From Microbacteriaceae bacterium (lineage in GTDB: Bacteria > Actinomycetota > Actinomycetes > Actinomycetales > Microbacteriaceae), in assembly GCA_004297935.1 (NCBI GenBank), contig SCRE01000023.1, forward strand, positions 186,001 to 250,000: a stretch of 64,000 nucleotides of DNA, read 5' to 3'. The translations under genes were made by a program, and so were the position numbers. This document shows, piece after piece, positions 49,167 through 57,557 of this stretch; the stretch's first letter is position 1; every line of letters starts with the position of its first letter. The notes beneath the pieces are model-generated. The model saw only the letters and a program-made list of their open reading frames with translations, was not told the DNA's origin and did not search any database.

Positions 49167-50750
49167 ATGGAAGACATGGTGCAGGAGGCGATGCAGCTGC
49201 TGGATGCGCAGCTGCTGGATGCTGCCGCGTTCGATGCCGAACTGCTGAAATCCGGTGTGCCTGATGCCGGCCTGACCCTCGCCGAACTGCTTGATTCTGA
49301 CCTGCTCGATGCGGATCTGCTCAATACCGGCCTGCACGATTGTGATCTGCACGACGTGGGTCTGCTGGATGTGCCGCCGGTGGATGTTGATCCGGGTGCC
49401 CGGATTGACGTGCGGGTCGCGCGTGCGCAGTTCGCCGGCCGGGAGATCGCCCGAGCAACAGCCCGGCAGTTGGCGGCGATCCGCGCCACGGTGCGGGAGG
49501 CACGCGAGTTCCCAGACGTGTTCATCGGCCCCGGCAATGGTCAGGAGAGCGCTCGCGCCGTTCGGGAACGGGTCCAGTTCGCCGAACGGGCCGCGATCCT
49601 CGAGTTGGCGACCAGTCTTGGCCTGTCGCAGAACACGATTCGCAACCGACTGGGTGATGCCGAACTGTTGGCCAGCAAACTTTCGGCCGTGTGGGCGGAC
49701 TTCGTGGAGGGGGAGATCTGCTACCCGAACGTGCGGGCGATCCTCGACGCCGCCGACGGCCTCCCCGCGGATGATGACACGGTGTGGGCGGTGTACGACA
49801 GCACACTGGCGCATCCTGCTCGGACCGTCAATCCGGCCCGGATGCGGATCCTTGCCCGCAGCCTGGCCGAGAAACTCGCCGCCGAACCATTGGCGGCGCG
49901 CCACGCCCGAGCTGCGACGGATCGGCGGGTGTGGGTGGAGGACGCTGCCGACGGGATGGCCTGGCTGGGTGCCCTGCAACCAGCCGAGGCCGCCTACCGG
50001 GCCTACGCCCGGGTGAACGCGAACGCGAAACACTTGGCCGGGCTGCCCGGTGAGACCCGCACCATCGGCCAAATCCGCGCCGACGTGCTGGCCGATCTGC
50101 TCACCGGCCAGGGCACACCCCACGAGGTCAAAGCCACCGTCATGGTCACCGTGCCCGTGCTGACCCTCCTCAACCAAGACACACCCGGGCGCTCACAGCA
50201 GCCCGGCGAATCGGCGCAGCCCGGGCCATCGGGTCGGGCGCAGCAGCCGGGTCAGTCAGATCAGCCCGGGCAGCCGCACACAGGCCAGCCGCACTCAGGC
50301 CAGCCGCACTCGGGTCAGCCGCAGTCGGGTCAGCCGCAGTCGGGCCGCCTGAACGGGTACGGGCCGATCGATCCGGACACCGCCCGGCGTCTGGCCGGGA
50401 AGGCACGCTCGTTCCACCGGATCCTGACCGACCCGGTGACCAGTGCGATCCTGGACGTAGACCGCACCAGCTACAAGGTCCCGGCAGACCTGAAACGGTG
50501 GATCCTGGCCACCCACACCTACTGCTCATTCCCCGGTTGCAACCGGTTAGCCATCGACTGCGACATCGACCACAGCCTGGACTGGGGCCTCGGTGGCATC
50601 ACCAGCCTGGACAACCTGGCGCCGGTCTGTCGTGATCAGCACCGGCTCAAACACCACACCCGCTGGGCAATCATCCGCCACCGTGACGGGACCATCCAAT
50701 GGGAAAGCCCCCGCGGCCGCATCCACAACACCGACCCACCACCCTTCTAA
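49167..50750 (+). CDS. HNH endonuclease with DUF222 (13E12-type), intact
   Basis: 527 residues. The central DUF222 region (IDVRVARAQFAGREIARATARQLAAIRATVREA ... LELATSLGLSQNTIRNRLGDAELLASKLSAVWADFVEGEICYPNVRAIL) is followed by a C-terminal HNH nuclease motif CDIDHSLDWGLGGITSLDNLAPVCRDQHRLKH, with paired Cys in YCSFPGC. The N-terminal 70 residues are a run of loose pentapeptide-like units (LLDAQ, LLDAA, AELLD, SDLLDADLL), and residues about 368-395 are five GQPHS/GQPQS units from a 15-bp repeat, neither part of the usual domain. ATG 49167 is preceded by weak GGCATG-type context. Multiple related genes per genome are usual; function unknown, possibly homing or defence. Confidence 0.9.
   Translation: MEDMVQEAMQLLDAQLLDAAAFDAELLKSGVPDAGLTLAELLDSDLLDADLLNTGLHDCDLHDVGLLDVPPVDVDPGARIDVRVARAQFAGREIARATARQLAAIRATVREAREFPDVFIGPGNGQESARAVRERVQFAERAAILELATSLGLSQNTIRNRLGDAELLASKLSAVWADFVEGEICYPNVRAILDAADGLPADDDTVWAVYDSTLAHPARTVNPARMRILARSLAEKLAAEPLAARHARAATDRRVWVEDAADGMAWLGALQPAEAAYRAYARVNANAKHLAGLPGETRTIGQIRADVLADLLTGQGTPHEVKATVMVTVPVLTLLNQDTPGRSQQPGESAQPGPSGRAQQPGQSDQPGQPHTGQPHSGQPHSGQPQSGQPQSGRLNGYGPIDPDTARRLAGKARSFHRILTDPVTSAILDVDRTSYKVPADLKRWILATHTYCSFPGCNRLAIDCDIDHSLDWGLGGITSLDNLAPVCRDQHRLKHHTRWAIIRHRDGTIQWESPRGRIHNTDPPPF
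50271..50345. repeat. 15-bp tandem repeat inside the HNH gene, five copies
   Basis: Five units CAGCCGCACTCGGGT-like at 50271, 50286, 50301, 50316 and 50331, in frame, coding the GQPHS/GQPQS linker between DUF222 and HNH. Confidence 0.95.
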
Positions 50751-50802
50751 ACGAGGCGGGTCCCGGAGAGACTTTCAACCGCGCCGGTGCCACTGTCAGC
50801 GC

Positions 50803-50976
50803 ATGAGCAATTCAGCTGAACAGGTTGTGCGGCGGTTCTATCAGGCAGTGGCAGATTTCGATCTCGGTGTAGCCGAGAGCTGTTTTGCTCCGGATGCACT
50901 GTGGCACCTGCCCGGAGACAGTCCGATCGCCGGTGACCACCACGGTTGGCTACAGATCCGCGACGACTTCCTGGCT
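50803..50976 (+). pseudogene. Truncated SnoaL-like gene
   Basis: ATG 50803 begins MSNSAEQVVRRFYQAVADFD and goes on with LGVAESCFAPDALWHLPGDSPIAG and a WLQIRDDF stretch, the first half of a SnoaL/NTF2-like protein. After about residue 58 the sequence is the reverse strand of a surface-protein fragment, so the second half of the domain is missing. The frame remains open by chance to 51357 but the tail is not protein-like. A small deletion or insertion joined the two remnants at about 50980-50990. Confidence 0.7.
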
Positions 50977-50989
50977 CCTGCGCCGGAGA

Positions 50990-51360
50990 CCCCAGTGAGT
51001 GACCAACCGTCGGGCAAGGTCTCCCGCACCTCGTACTGGCCCGTCGGAACACGGAGGGCGGTGGCGGTTCCGGCGCCGTCTGCCGTCGTGATCCGCAGGT
51101 CGCTGCCGCCGTCCCAGTCGCCGGTGTCCGCACCCACCCAGGTTTTCACGAGCGTGAGCTTCGTGCTCGCTCGGGTGTTGGCGGTGCCGGAGACGAACAG
51201 GGCCGCAGTGTCGCCGGTAACGACTCAGCCCGCCCATTGCCTCTGGACGGTCAGCGTTGCCGAGACCGCGTCGGGCGCTGCGTTCGCCGGTGCGGAGCTG
51301 AAGATCATAGTGGCTATGGCAAGGCCCGCTCCGCGATGGCTGCGCGCGGCAGGTTGAAAG
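50990..51360 (-). pseudogene. Remnant of a secreted surface protein with an in-frame stop
   Basis: Read on the minus strand: a signal-peptide-like start (GAGLAIATMIFSSAPANAAPDAV), then ATLTVQRQWAG, a TGA at 51227-51225, then VVTGDTAALFVSGTANTRASTKLTLVKTWVGADTGDW and DLRITTADGAGTATALRVPTGQYEVRETLPDGWSLTG. These are the strands of SpaA/DUF11-like beta-sandwich domains of cell-surface adhesins. The stop (probably from TGG) and the truncation at the SnoaL junction show it is dead. Beginning of the gene was not determined. Confidence 0.65.
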
Positions 51361-51459
51361 GGCGAGAGCGACGCGGTCTGATATCGGACATCTCCGGCCC
51401 CTTACAGGATCGGCGATCCATCATCGAGTGTGGTTCGGTGAGCGGCACGTGCGGATTTG

Positions 51460-52104
51460 TCATGAGCCTTGTGTCGCCTCGAGGTAGGTGAGAACGGCAC
51501 GCACCCGCCGGTGGTGGTCGGTGCTCTCGGGGAGATCGAGCTTGGCGAGGATGCTCGTCACGTGGGTCTCGACCGTGCGCTCGGAGACAACGAGGCGTTC
51601 CGCGACGGAGCGGTTCGAGCGGCCCTGCGCCATCAGTTCGAGCACGTCGAGTTCGCGCGGAGTGAGTGCGTCAAGCACCGACGATGCGCGCGCCGTGCCG
51701 ATCAGGCGCGTGACGATCTCGGGGTCCAGCACCGTGCCGCCCGTCTGCACGCGTTGCAATGCGGCGAGGAAGTCGTCCACGTCGAGCACCCGGTCTTTGA
51801 GGAGGTAACCGATCGACCCACTCGCCGTGAGCTCGAGCACGTGGCGCGTCTCGACATGCTGCGAGAGCAGCATGACGGGTGTCGGCTGGTGCCACGCGCG
51901 AATCTCAAGCGCCGCGGCGATGCCGTCGTCGTCACCTGGCATGCGGATGTCGAGGACAATGATGTCTGGCTGCAACGCGCGAGTCTGCGCGATCGCCGTC
52001 ACGGCCGTCGACGCAGTCCCGACGATGTCATGCCCAGCGCTCTCGAGTAGCGCCGCCAGTCCCTGCCGGAACAGCGCTGAGTCCTCAGCGATCACGACGC
52101 GCAC
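51460..52104 (-). CDS. NarL/LuxR-family response regulator
   Basis: 214 residues. Receiver domain with acidic pocket (RVVIAEDSALFRQGL), phosphoacceptor D52 in IIVLDIRMPGDDD, and the conserved Thr/Lys positions further on (SIGYLLKDRV), followed by a LuxR-type helix-turn-helix (ALTPRELDVLELMAQGRSNRSVAERLVVSERTVETHVTSILAKLDL). GTG 52104 lies within the end of the histidine-kinase gene (13-base overlap), which identifies its partner. Likely target: the copper-oxidase genes upstream in the same direction, or another envelope response. Confidence 0.93.
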   Translation of the reverse strand: MRVVIAEDSALFRQGLAALLESAGHDIVGTASTAVTAIAQTRALQPDIIVLDIRMPGDDDGIAAALEIRAWHQPTPVMLLSQHVETRHVLELTASGSIGYLLKDRVLDVDDFLAALQRVQTGGTVLDPEIVTRLIGTARASSVLDALTPRELDVLELMAQGRSNRSVAERLVVSERTVETHVTSILAKLDLPESTDHHRRVRAVLTYLEATQGS

Positions 52105-54107
52105 GGGATCACCGCCTCGATTCTCGTGCCGCGACCGACCGGCGAGTCGACGAGCAGTCGCCCACCATGCACCGCTACGCGATCGTACATTCCATCGAGC
52201 CCCGACGAAGCGGATGCCGCCAAGCGGCTTCCCACGCCCGGCCCTCCACCTGCTCCCCCGCCAGCTCCCTCGGCGACACCACCGGCTCCCCCGTCGAATC
52301 GTTCCGATGCGGCGCGGCGCTTGCCCGGATCCAACGTGCATGCTCCGCCGCGACCGTCGTCGGTTATTGTCAGGTGCAGATTGCCGTTCTTATGGTGCGC
52401 GACGATGCGGATGTTCCGAGCTTGCGCGTGTTTGACGGCGTTCGTGATGGCTTCGCTCGCGATGAAATACGCCGTCGTGGCAACGGCGTCGGGCACACCG
52501 TCGACGTCGACGTCGAGTTCGATGGCGTGCGGTGCGCGGCGCCGAAGATCTGCCAGGGCACTCATGAGGCCGTCATCAAGGGCGCTGGGCCGAACGCCGT
52601 GCGCGAGCTGCCTGAGTTCTGCCACTGCTGTAGCGAGTTCGGCTACGGCTGCATCCAGCGAATCTGCGAGTTGCTCGGCGCCCATCACGGTGCGCTGGAG
52701 CACACGCAGTCGCATGCCGAGCGAGACCAAACGTTGCTGCGCCCCATCATGGAGGTCGCGCTCGAGGCGTCGTCGCGTCTCATAACCGGCAAGCATGATC
52801 CGTTCACGAGAATCGGCGACATCGCGCATGGTGTTGCGCAGCTCGGAACGCAGCCGTACCGCGTCCAGGATCGGTGCAGCCGCTGCGCACACCGCCCGAG
52901 ACACGGGCACCGGGTGATCGCCCGACGAGTGGATCGAGTGGATCGAGCCGATGTCCTCGCCGAGGAATTGCACGATGGCAGCCGTCGAAGGTGATTGCCA
53001 CGCGCTCTGATCACCGCTCAGCGGCACGGATGCACCGTCACCGATGCGACGGTAGGCGACGCGCAGCGCCGGATCACGCAATGCAGATCGCAAGACGTCT
53101 TCGACATCTTCCGGTGGCCGCTGCCCGGCCTCCATCTGGATGCGCAGACCGCGCAACGCCGTCAGGGCACGCTCACGTTCGGGGTGCACGGCCCGCGCGA
53201 TAGCGCGGCGCAACGTGCCGTACAGCGGCACCGCGAGCACCCCGAGCGCGAGCGTGGTGATGATTCCGACGATCGGAGACCACGTCACCAGCATGAGGCC
53301 CGCGACCGCGTAGACGACAGAGACGGCGGCCAGCACACCGAACGAGAGGATGCTGATCGTGGCTGCGGACACCGTCGCCGCATCGATGTCGAACCACCCT
53401 GGTCGAACGAGTGCGATCGTCGCGGTCGCCGGTATCACAACGTGCATGACCAGAAGCCCGAAGATGACGAGCTCTGGGGTCGCGAGCACCAGATAACTCA
53501 CCCAGCACAGTGCCAATGTGAGCGGAACCGCGGCGCCACTGAAGAACATCCAACGCAGGCTCAGCCGACCCCGGGCATCCGCTTCGCGATAGCGGACCGC
53601 CAGCGACACCGCAGACACGACCAAGCACCCGAAATAAGCGAACACCATCACCAGCGACACGGTCATCAGCGGCGCCGGCTCTTCACCGCTCAGCCTCGCG
53701 TATGCAATGAGCGCGATGAATGCCACGACAATGACCGGCATGCCGACGGCGACACTCAGCCACAACCGCCGACCTCGGCGGGCCAGCCGGCCTGTCGGCA
53801 TGATCAGAAGGAGTTCGGCAAGGAACACATAGAGCAGCATCCAGTCGCCTTCGAATGCCGCACCGGCGACGTCTCCCGCAGCCATCACCGTGATCGTCGC
53901 GGTGCCGTTGCCCGCAAGCAGCGCCCCAGCCGGATGCCGCGGCACGCGCCACGCCACGATCGTCGCGAGCACCATCGACAGCAGTGCAACACCCAACACG
54001 ACGCCGATCACGAGCGACTCGGCTGCTATCCTCGGCGCGGCGAAGAGGGCGATGACAGTCAGCGTGATGAGCCAACCGATCGCCGTGCACGCCCTCGACC
54101 ACGACAT
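52092..54107 (-). CDS. Membrane sensor histidine kinase (HisKA_3/HATPase)
   Basis: 671 residues. An N-terminal sensor of about eight to nine membrane helices with short loops fills the first 300 residues, followed by a linker and a GAF-like stretch. The dimerisation/phosphoacceptor part has RRRLERDLHDGAQQRLVSLGMRL (H of the H-box), the ATP-binding part has ASEAITNAVKHAQARN (N-box) and TDDGRGGACTLD (G1). A Gly-rich insertion (GGAGGVAEGAGGGAGGGPG) separates G1 from the later HATPase part GLDGMYDRVAVHGGRLLVDSP. ATG 54107 gives a normal first helix. It is co-transcribed with the regulator and lies 92 bases after the multicopper oxidase gene. Confidence 0.92.
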   Translation of the reverse strand: MSWSRACTAIGWLITLTVIALFAAPRIAAESLVIGVVLGVALLSMVLATIVAWRVPRHPAGALLAGNGTATITVMAAGDVAGAAFEGDWMLLYVFLAELLLIMPTGRLARRGRRLWLSVAVGMPVIVVAFIALIAYARLSGEEPAPLMTVSLVMVFAYFGCLVVSAVSLAVRYREADARGRLSLRWMFFSGAAVPLTLALCWVSYLVLATPELVIFGLLVMHVVIPATATIALVRPGWFDIDAATVSAATISILSFGVLAAVSVVYAVAGLMLVTWSPIVGIITTLALGVLAVPLYGTLRRAIARAVHPERERALTALRGLRIQMEAGQRPPEDVEDVLRSALRDPALRVAYRRIGDGASVPLSGDQSAWQSPSTAAIVQFLGEDIGSIHSIHSSGDHPVPVSRAVCAAAAPILDAVRLRSELRNTMRDVADSRERIMLAGYETRRRLERDLHDGAQQRLVSLGMRLRVLQRTVMGAEQLADSLDAAVAELATAVAELRQLAHGVRPSALDDGLMSALADLRRRAPHAIELDVDVDGVPDAVATTAYFIASEAITNAVKHAQARNIRIVAHHKNGNLHLTITDDGRGGACTLDPGKRRAASERFDGGAGGVAEGAGGGAGGGPGVGSRLAASASSGLDGMYDRVAVHGGRLLVDSPVGRGTRIEAVIPCAS

Positions 54108-54199
54108 GTCCAGAGCATATCGGGCGGCTGTTCTCGATGCCTCCGGGTCAGCACGGAGACCTGCCCGCCGGGCACCGGGCCGGCACACAATCGTGCCCA

Positions 54200-55726
54200 T
54201 CAATCATGCCCATACGGTGTGCTGATTCCCCGGTAACCGACGTGCATGAGCATGCCCGCGGCCTGGTGGTCGAGGTTGTGGCAATGATCCATCCAGAGGC
54301 CCGGGTTGTCGGCCGTAAAGGCCACCCACACGTCGTCGCCAGGGTTCAGGTTCACGGTGTCTGCCCACCACGGGCTTCCGCGAGGCGCGACCCCGTTGCG
54401 TTGCAGCACCAGTACGTGGTGGCCGTGCAGATGCATGGGGTGGACCGTGTCGCTCGCATTGATGATGTGCACCCGTGCCGTGTCGCCCTCATCGACCATG
54501 ATCATGGGGATGTCCGGGGCCCGTTTGCCGTTGATCGTCCAGCGGGTCGTCGGCACACCGTTGTGGAAGATGCGCTGGGTTTCAAGCTTCTGTACCGCTT
54601 CGACGTCGTAGCGCGAGGCCATGCTGAAGGGAACAGGTGCGCGCGTGCCGTAGCCCAGCGGGTCGAATTCGGGTCCGCCGACCAGTTCGGGCACGTCAGT
54701 CGGTCCGGGCACGTCAGTCGGCTCGGCCGCTTCGGTCGGTCCGGCGGGATGCGTCGGAAGCAACAACTGCTGCGGCCTGTTGCCGTCGAGCAGTCCGACA
54801 ACCACCGGCTCCGATGGCATGACGAAGGCGACATCGTATCTGCCACCGGCACCAAGTGTCAGCGTGCGCTGACGCAGCAGCGTCGGTTCGTTCACGTCGG
54901 TTCCGTCGATGGCAACGACGGTGAATGCGGTGCCGTTCACCGCCCAGTGCTGCGGCAGGCTGTCTGTGTTGATCAGCCGCAAGCGCACCGCGGTGCCTGG
55001 GGCGACGGAGCTGACGCTGGATCCGGCATCCGCCCCGATGGTCGTGGTGTCTTTGCGCCCCTTTTCGCGCCAGGTATGCGCGAGAAGCACCCGGTCCAAG
55101 GCGGCGGGCTGAATGGCGGAGTTGCCGGCAGGCAGCACGATGAACGCACCGAACAGACCGCGGCCCACACCGACTGCGGAATTCTGATGCGTGTGGTACC
55201 AGAACGTGCCCGCCTGCTGCGGCCGGAACCGGTAGACGAACTCCTGCCCCGGCAGGATGGCCTGTTGGGTGACACCGGCAACACCGTCCATCGCGCCAGG
55301 CACGTCGATGCCGTGCCAGTGCACCGTGACGCCGTCTTCGACGTCCTCGTTACGCGCCGAGACCTCGACCAGCTCGCCCTGCCTGACCGTCAGTTGGGGC
55401 CCGGGAATCGTACCGTCCCAGGTCCAGGCGTCGAATTCACGACCGCTCGAAATCGTGACTTTCGTCATCCGGGCAACCAGTGTGGCGCGGATGTCGGCGG
55501 CGCCGGTGCTCGGATCGACCAGGTCGCTCACGCTCCGCTCGGCGACGAACGTGCCGTGATGGTGCGTGCCGGTGTGCGTGCCGGTTGGGTGCTGCGCGCC
55601 CGTGCATGCGAGCAGTGCCGCGCCGCACCCAACCGTGAGGGCCACGAGCATCGCGGTGATCCGATGCCATCCCAGCCGACGTCGAGTCATCGGCTGAGTC
55701 TCGCGACCTGGCTGGTCGGCCGTCAC
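54200..55726 (-). CDS. Multicopper oxidase (copper-binding, two-domain cupredoxin enzyme)
   Basis: 508 residues. Four copper-binding segments are present: HWHGIDVP (around residue 139), WYHTHQN (about 176), HPMHLHGHHVLVLQRNG (about 430) and the T1/T3 segment HCHNLDHQAAGMLMHVG near the C-terminus (about 480-496). It would oxidise Cu(I), phenols or metal ions using oxygen. N-terminus looks like a lipoprotein signal (LLACTG, lipobox LLAC), then a His-rich stretch HPTGTHTGTHHHGTF that may bind copper. The middle has a Pro/Thr/Val-rich linker with a short tandem duplication (GPTDVP). GTG 55726 overlaps the previous stop (GTGA), so it is coupled to the cupredoxin-like gene. Confidence 0.93.
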   Translation of the reverse strand: MTADQPGRETQPMTRRRLGWHRITAMLVALTVGCGAALLACTGAQHPTGTHTGTHHHGTFVAERSVSDLVDPSTGAADIRATLVARMTKVTISSGREFDAWTWDGTIPGPQLTVRQGELVEVSARNEDVEDGVTVHWHGIDVPGAMDGVAGVTQQAILPGQEFVYRFRPQQAGTFWYHTHQNSAVGVGRGLFGAFIVLPAGNSAIQPAALDRVLLAHTWREKGRKDTTTIGADAGSSVSSVAPGTAVRLRLINTDSLPQHWAVNGTAFTVVAIDGTDVNEPTLLRQRTLTLGAGGRYDVAFVMPSEPVVVGLLDGNRPQQLLLPTHPAGPTEAAEPTDVPGPTDVPELVGGPEFDPLGYGTRAPVPFSMASRYDVEAVQKLETQRIFHNGVPTTRWTINGKRAPDIPMIMVDEGDTARVHIINASDTVHPMHLHGHHVLVLQRNGVAPRGSPWWADTVNLNPGDDVWVAFTADNPGLWMDHCHNLDHQAAGMLMHVGYRGISTPYGHD

Positions 55727-56526
55727 GCGACCTCGATGACGCTCGCCATCCCATGCATCATGTGGATGTCGATGCCGCCCTCGTCGCCGGCGACTGGCAC
55801 GGGGCAGACCACGAAATAGCGGCCAGGCCCCAGGTCGATGAGAAGCCCCCCGGTCATCCCAGGTGGCGCGGCAGCGCTGCCGAGGAAGTCAACGCTGCTT
55901 TCAAGCTCGGGCAGCGGTATGGCCAGCAGCTGCTCCACCGTGCTGATCTTGGCGTCCTTCGGCTTCAAGATCAGTGCGACATGGAATTCGCCCTTGTCGG
56001 AATGATTCATCATCGACAGGCTGACCGACCCTGCCTTCAGCGTGGCTGGGATGTTTTCGAACGCGTAGTCAACCGCCATCAGGTCGACCTTCTGGTAACC
56101 GCAGTTCTTATGCGCCCATCCGTGGAAACCGGCGACCGCGGTCATCACGCTGTCGTCGTCGGGGATCGGCGTGCCCTTTTCGGCCGCCGCGACCACGATC
56201 GGCTCCAGCGCCTTCAAGTTCGCGGCCAACTCGGCGTCACCGCGCGCCAACGCTTGCTTCAGTGGAGCAAGCACAGCCTGACCGAACTGCTTCATCACCT
56301 CAGGCGGCACAGGTTCGCCCTCGCCCCCGCCAGGCAGGGGAACGGCATCCACTCGAATCAGTGCGGAGCAGGCGCCCGTGATGTCTGCAGCCGCACGCAC
56401 CGGTGAAGCAGGTGAGTTCGAGCTGGCCGTCGGCGGTCCGGATGTGGCGCAGCCTGCCAGCAGAACGCCCACGGCCATCACCGCCCCGGCGGCCAGTGAA
56501 CGGGCACAGAGGTTTGTTCGGAACAT
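55723..56526 (-). CDS. Cupredoxin-like secreted lipoprotein
   Basis: 267 residues. Signal peptide with lipobox VLLAGC; the N-terminal half (after residue 45) is helical and unassigned; the C-terminal half resembles a blue-copper fold: an Ig-like strand AFENIPATLKAGSVSLSMMNHSDKGEFHVALILKP, then GRYFVVCPVPVAGDEGGIDIHMMHGM. Possible copper ligands are H in FHVALIL, C in VVCPV and H/M in DIHMMHGM, the order expected for a type I site. It is coupled to the multicopper oxidase, so it could be its electron donor or copper carrier. ATG 56526 chosen; GAAGGG lies about ten bases upstream. Confidence 0.8.
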   Translation of the reverse strand: MFRTNLCARSLAAGAVMAVGVLLAGCATSGPPTASSNSPASPVRAAADITGACSALIRVDAVPLPGGGEGEPVPPEVMKQFGQAVLAPLKQALARGDAELAANLKALEPIVVAAAEKGTPIPDDDSVMTAVAGFHGWAHKNCGYQKVDLMAVDYAFENIPATLKAGSVSLSMMNHSDKGEFHVALILKPKDAKISTVEQLLAIPLPELESSVDFLGSAAAPPGMTGGLLIDLGPGRYFVVCPVPVAGDEGGIDIHMMHGMASVIEVA

Positions 56527-56714
56527 TGCAGACAACCCTTCGTCGATGCGGATGGATGCACACAGCGAACCATCTCGGCGCACCCACTGACACCGTGCAG
56601 CCTCCGGATCGCAATCCGGGCCAGCACGGAGGCAGATCAGGAGGTGGCCCGGTGGAGCGCGCATCACCGGTTGCCTAGTGTCGATGGGAATCAGTGCGTT
56701 CAAAGGAGAATGTC

Positions 56715-57443
56715 GTGTCCACATCTGTTGCGTCCACATCTGCTGCTGGCGAAACGACCACAACAACAATGCGGCGTGATCCGACCGTGCGATTCCGTCG
56801 CGTGGTCGGCGCGATCGTGTTGCCGCTGGGCATCCTTTTCCAGGTTGCCAGCAACACCATGTACTCGCTGATGACCATGGACGGCGGAAGCGACTTGACC
56901 GGGGAGTCCGCACTCGAACTCTTCTCGACCCATCCGACACAAGCGCGTGTCACGATGCTGCTCGCGATGATCGGATCGATGCTCATCGTCGCCGGGGTTC
57001 CCGCCGCACTGCGCGTGTTACGGCCCACTCGTCCGCGACTGTCGCTCGTCGCGGGCGTCCTGATGATGGCCGGTTACATCGCCTACTACGGCATCGTGGC
57101 CTCGTCCGGGCTTGAGATCACCCTCGCGACCATGAACATCGACGCCGGTGCAGCGATCGATGCCAGCCAGGATGACCCGATAGGCTTCGCGTTCTTCCCC
57201 CTGTTCATCCTCGGGAACATCCTGGGCACATTCCTGCTTGGGCTCGCGGTAATCCTGAGCAAACAGCTCGGCTGGCTTGCGGGTGCACTCATCATCGCTT
57301 GGCCGGTGCTGCACATCACCGGACTCATCGTCGGACCCGAATGGTTCGCGGTCACCGGCGGTACGCTCGAAGCGATCGGTCTGGTCATGCTCGCGGTTGT
57401 CGCGCTGAAGACGTCCGACACGGACTGGGCCAGCCGTGGCTAG
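56715..57443 (+). CDS. Unknown six-helix membrane protein
   Basis: 242 residues. GTG 56715 is five bases after AAAGGAGA, so it is preferred to an in-frame ATG 21 bases earlier. Six membrane helices are apparent: VVGAIVLPLGILFQVASNTMY, MLLAMIGSMLIVAGVPAALR, LVAGVLMMAGYIAYYGIVAS, FFPLFILGNILGTFLLGLAVIL, LAGALIIAWPVLHITGLIVG and LEAIGLVMLAVVAL. No motif gives a function. It is divergent from the cupredoxin gene by 188 bases. Confidence 0.75.
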   Translation: MSTSVASTSAAGETTTTTMRRDPTVRFRRVVGAIVLPLGILFQVASNTMYSLMTMDGGSDLTGESALELFSTHPTQARVTMLLAMIGSMLIVAGVPAALRVLRPTRPRLSLVAGVLMMAGYIAYYGIVASSGLEITLATMNIDAGAAIDASQDDPIGFAFFPLFILGNILGTFLLGLAVILSKQLGWLAGALIIAWPVLHITGLIVGPEWFAVTGGTLEAIGLVMLAVVALKTSDTDWASRG

Positions 57444-57557
57444 GCACGGCGCCGCCGGGGCGCCCGGTTGCCCGGCCCTGCCAGGGCTGCGTTTCACGCG
57501 TAGACTGCGAGCCGGCGCGGTGGACCTCCCTGCCGCCGTTGCCCCGCTGGGCTGCAG

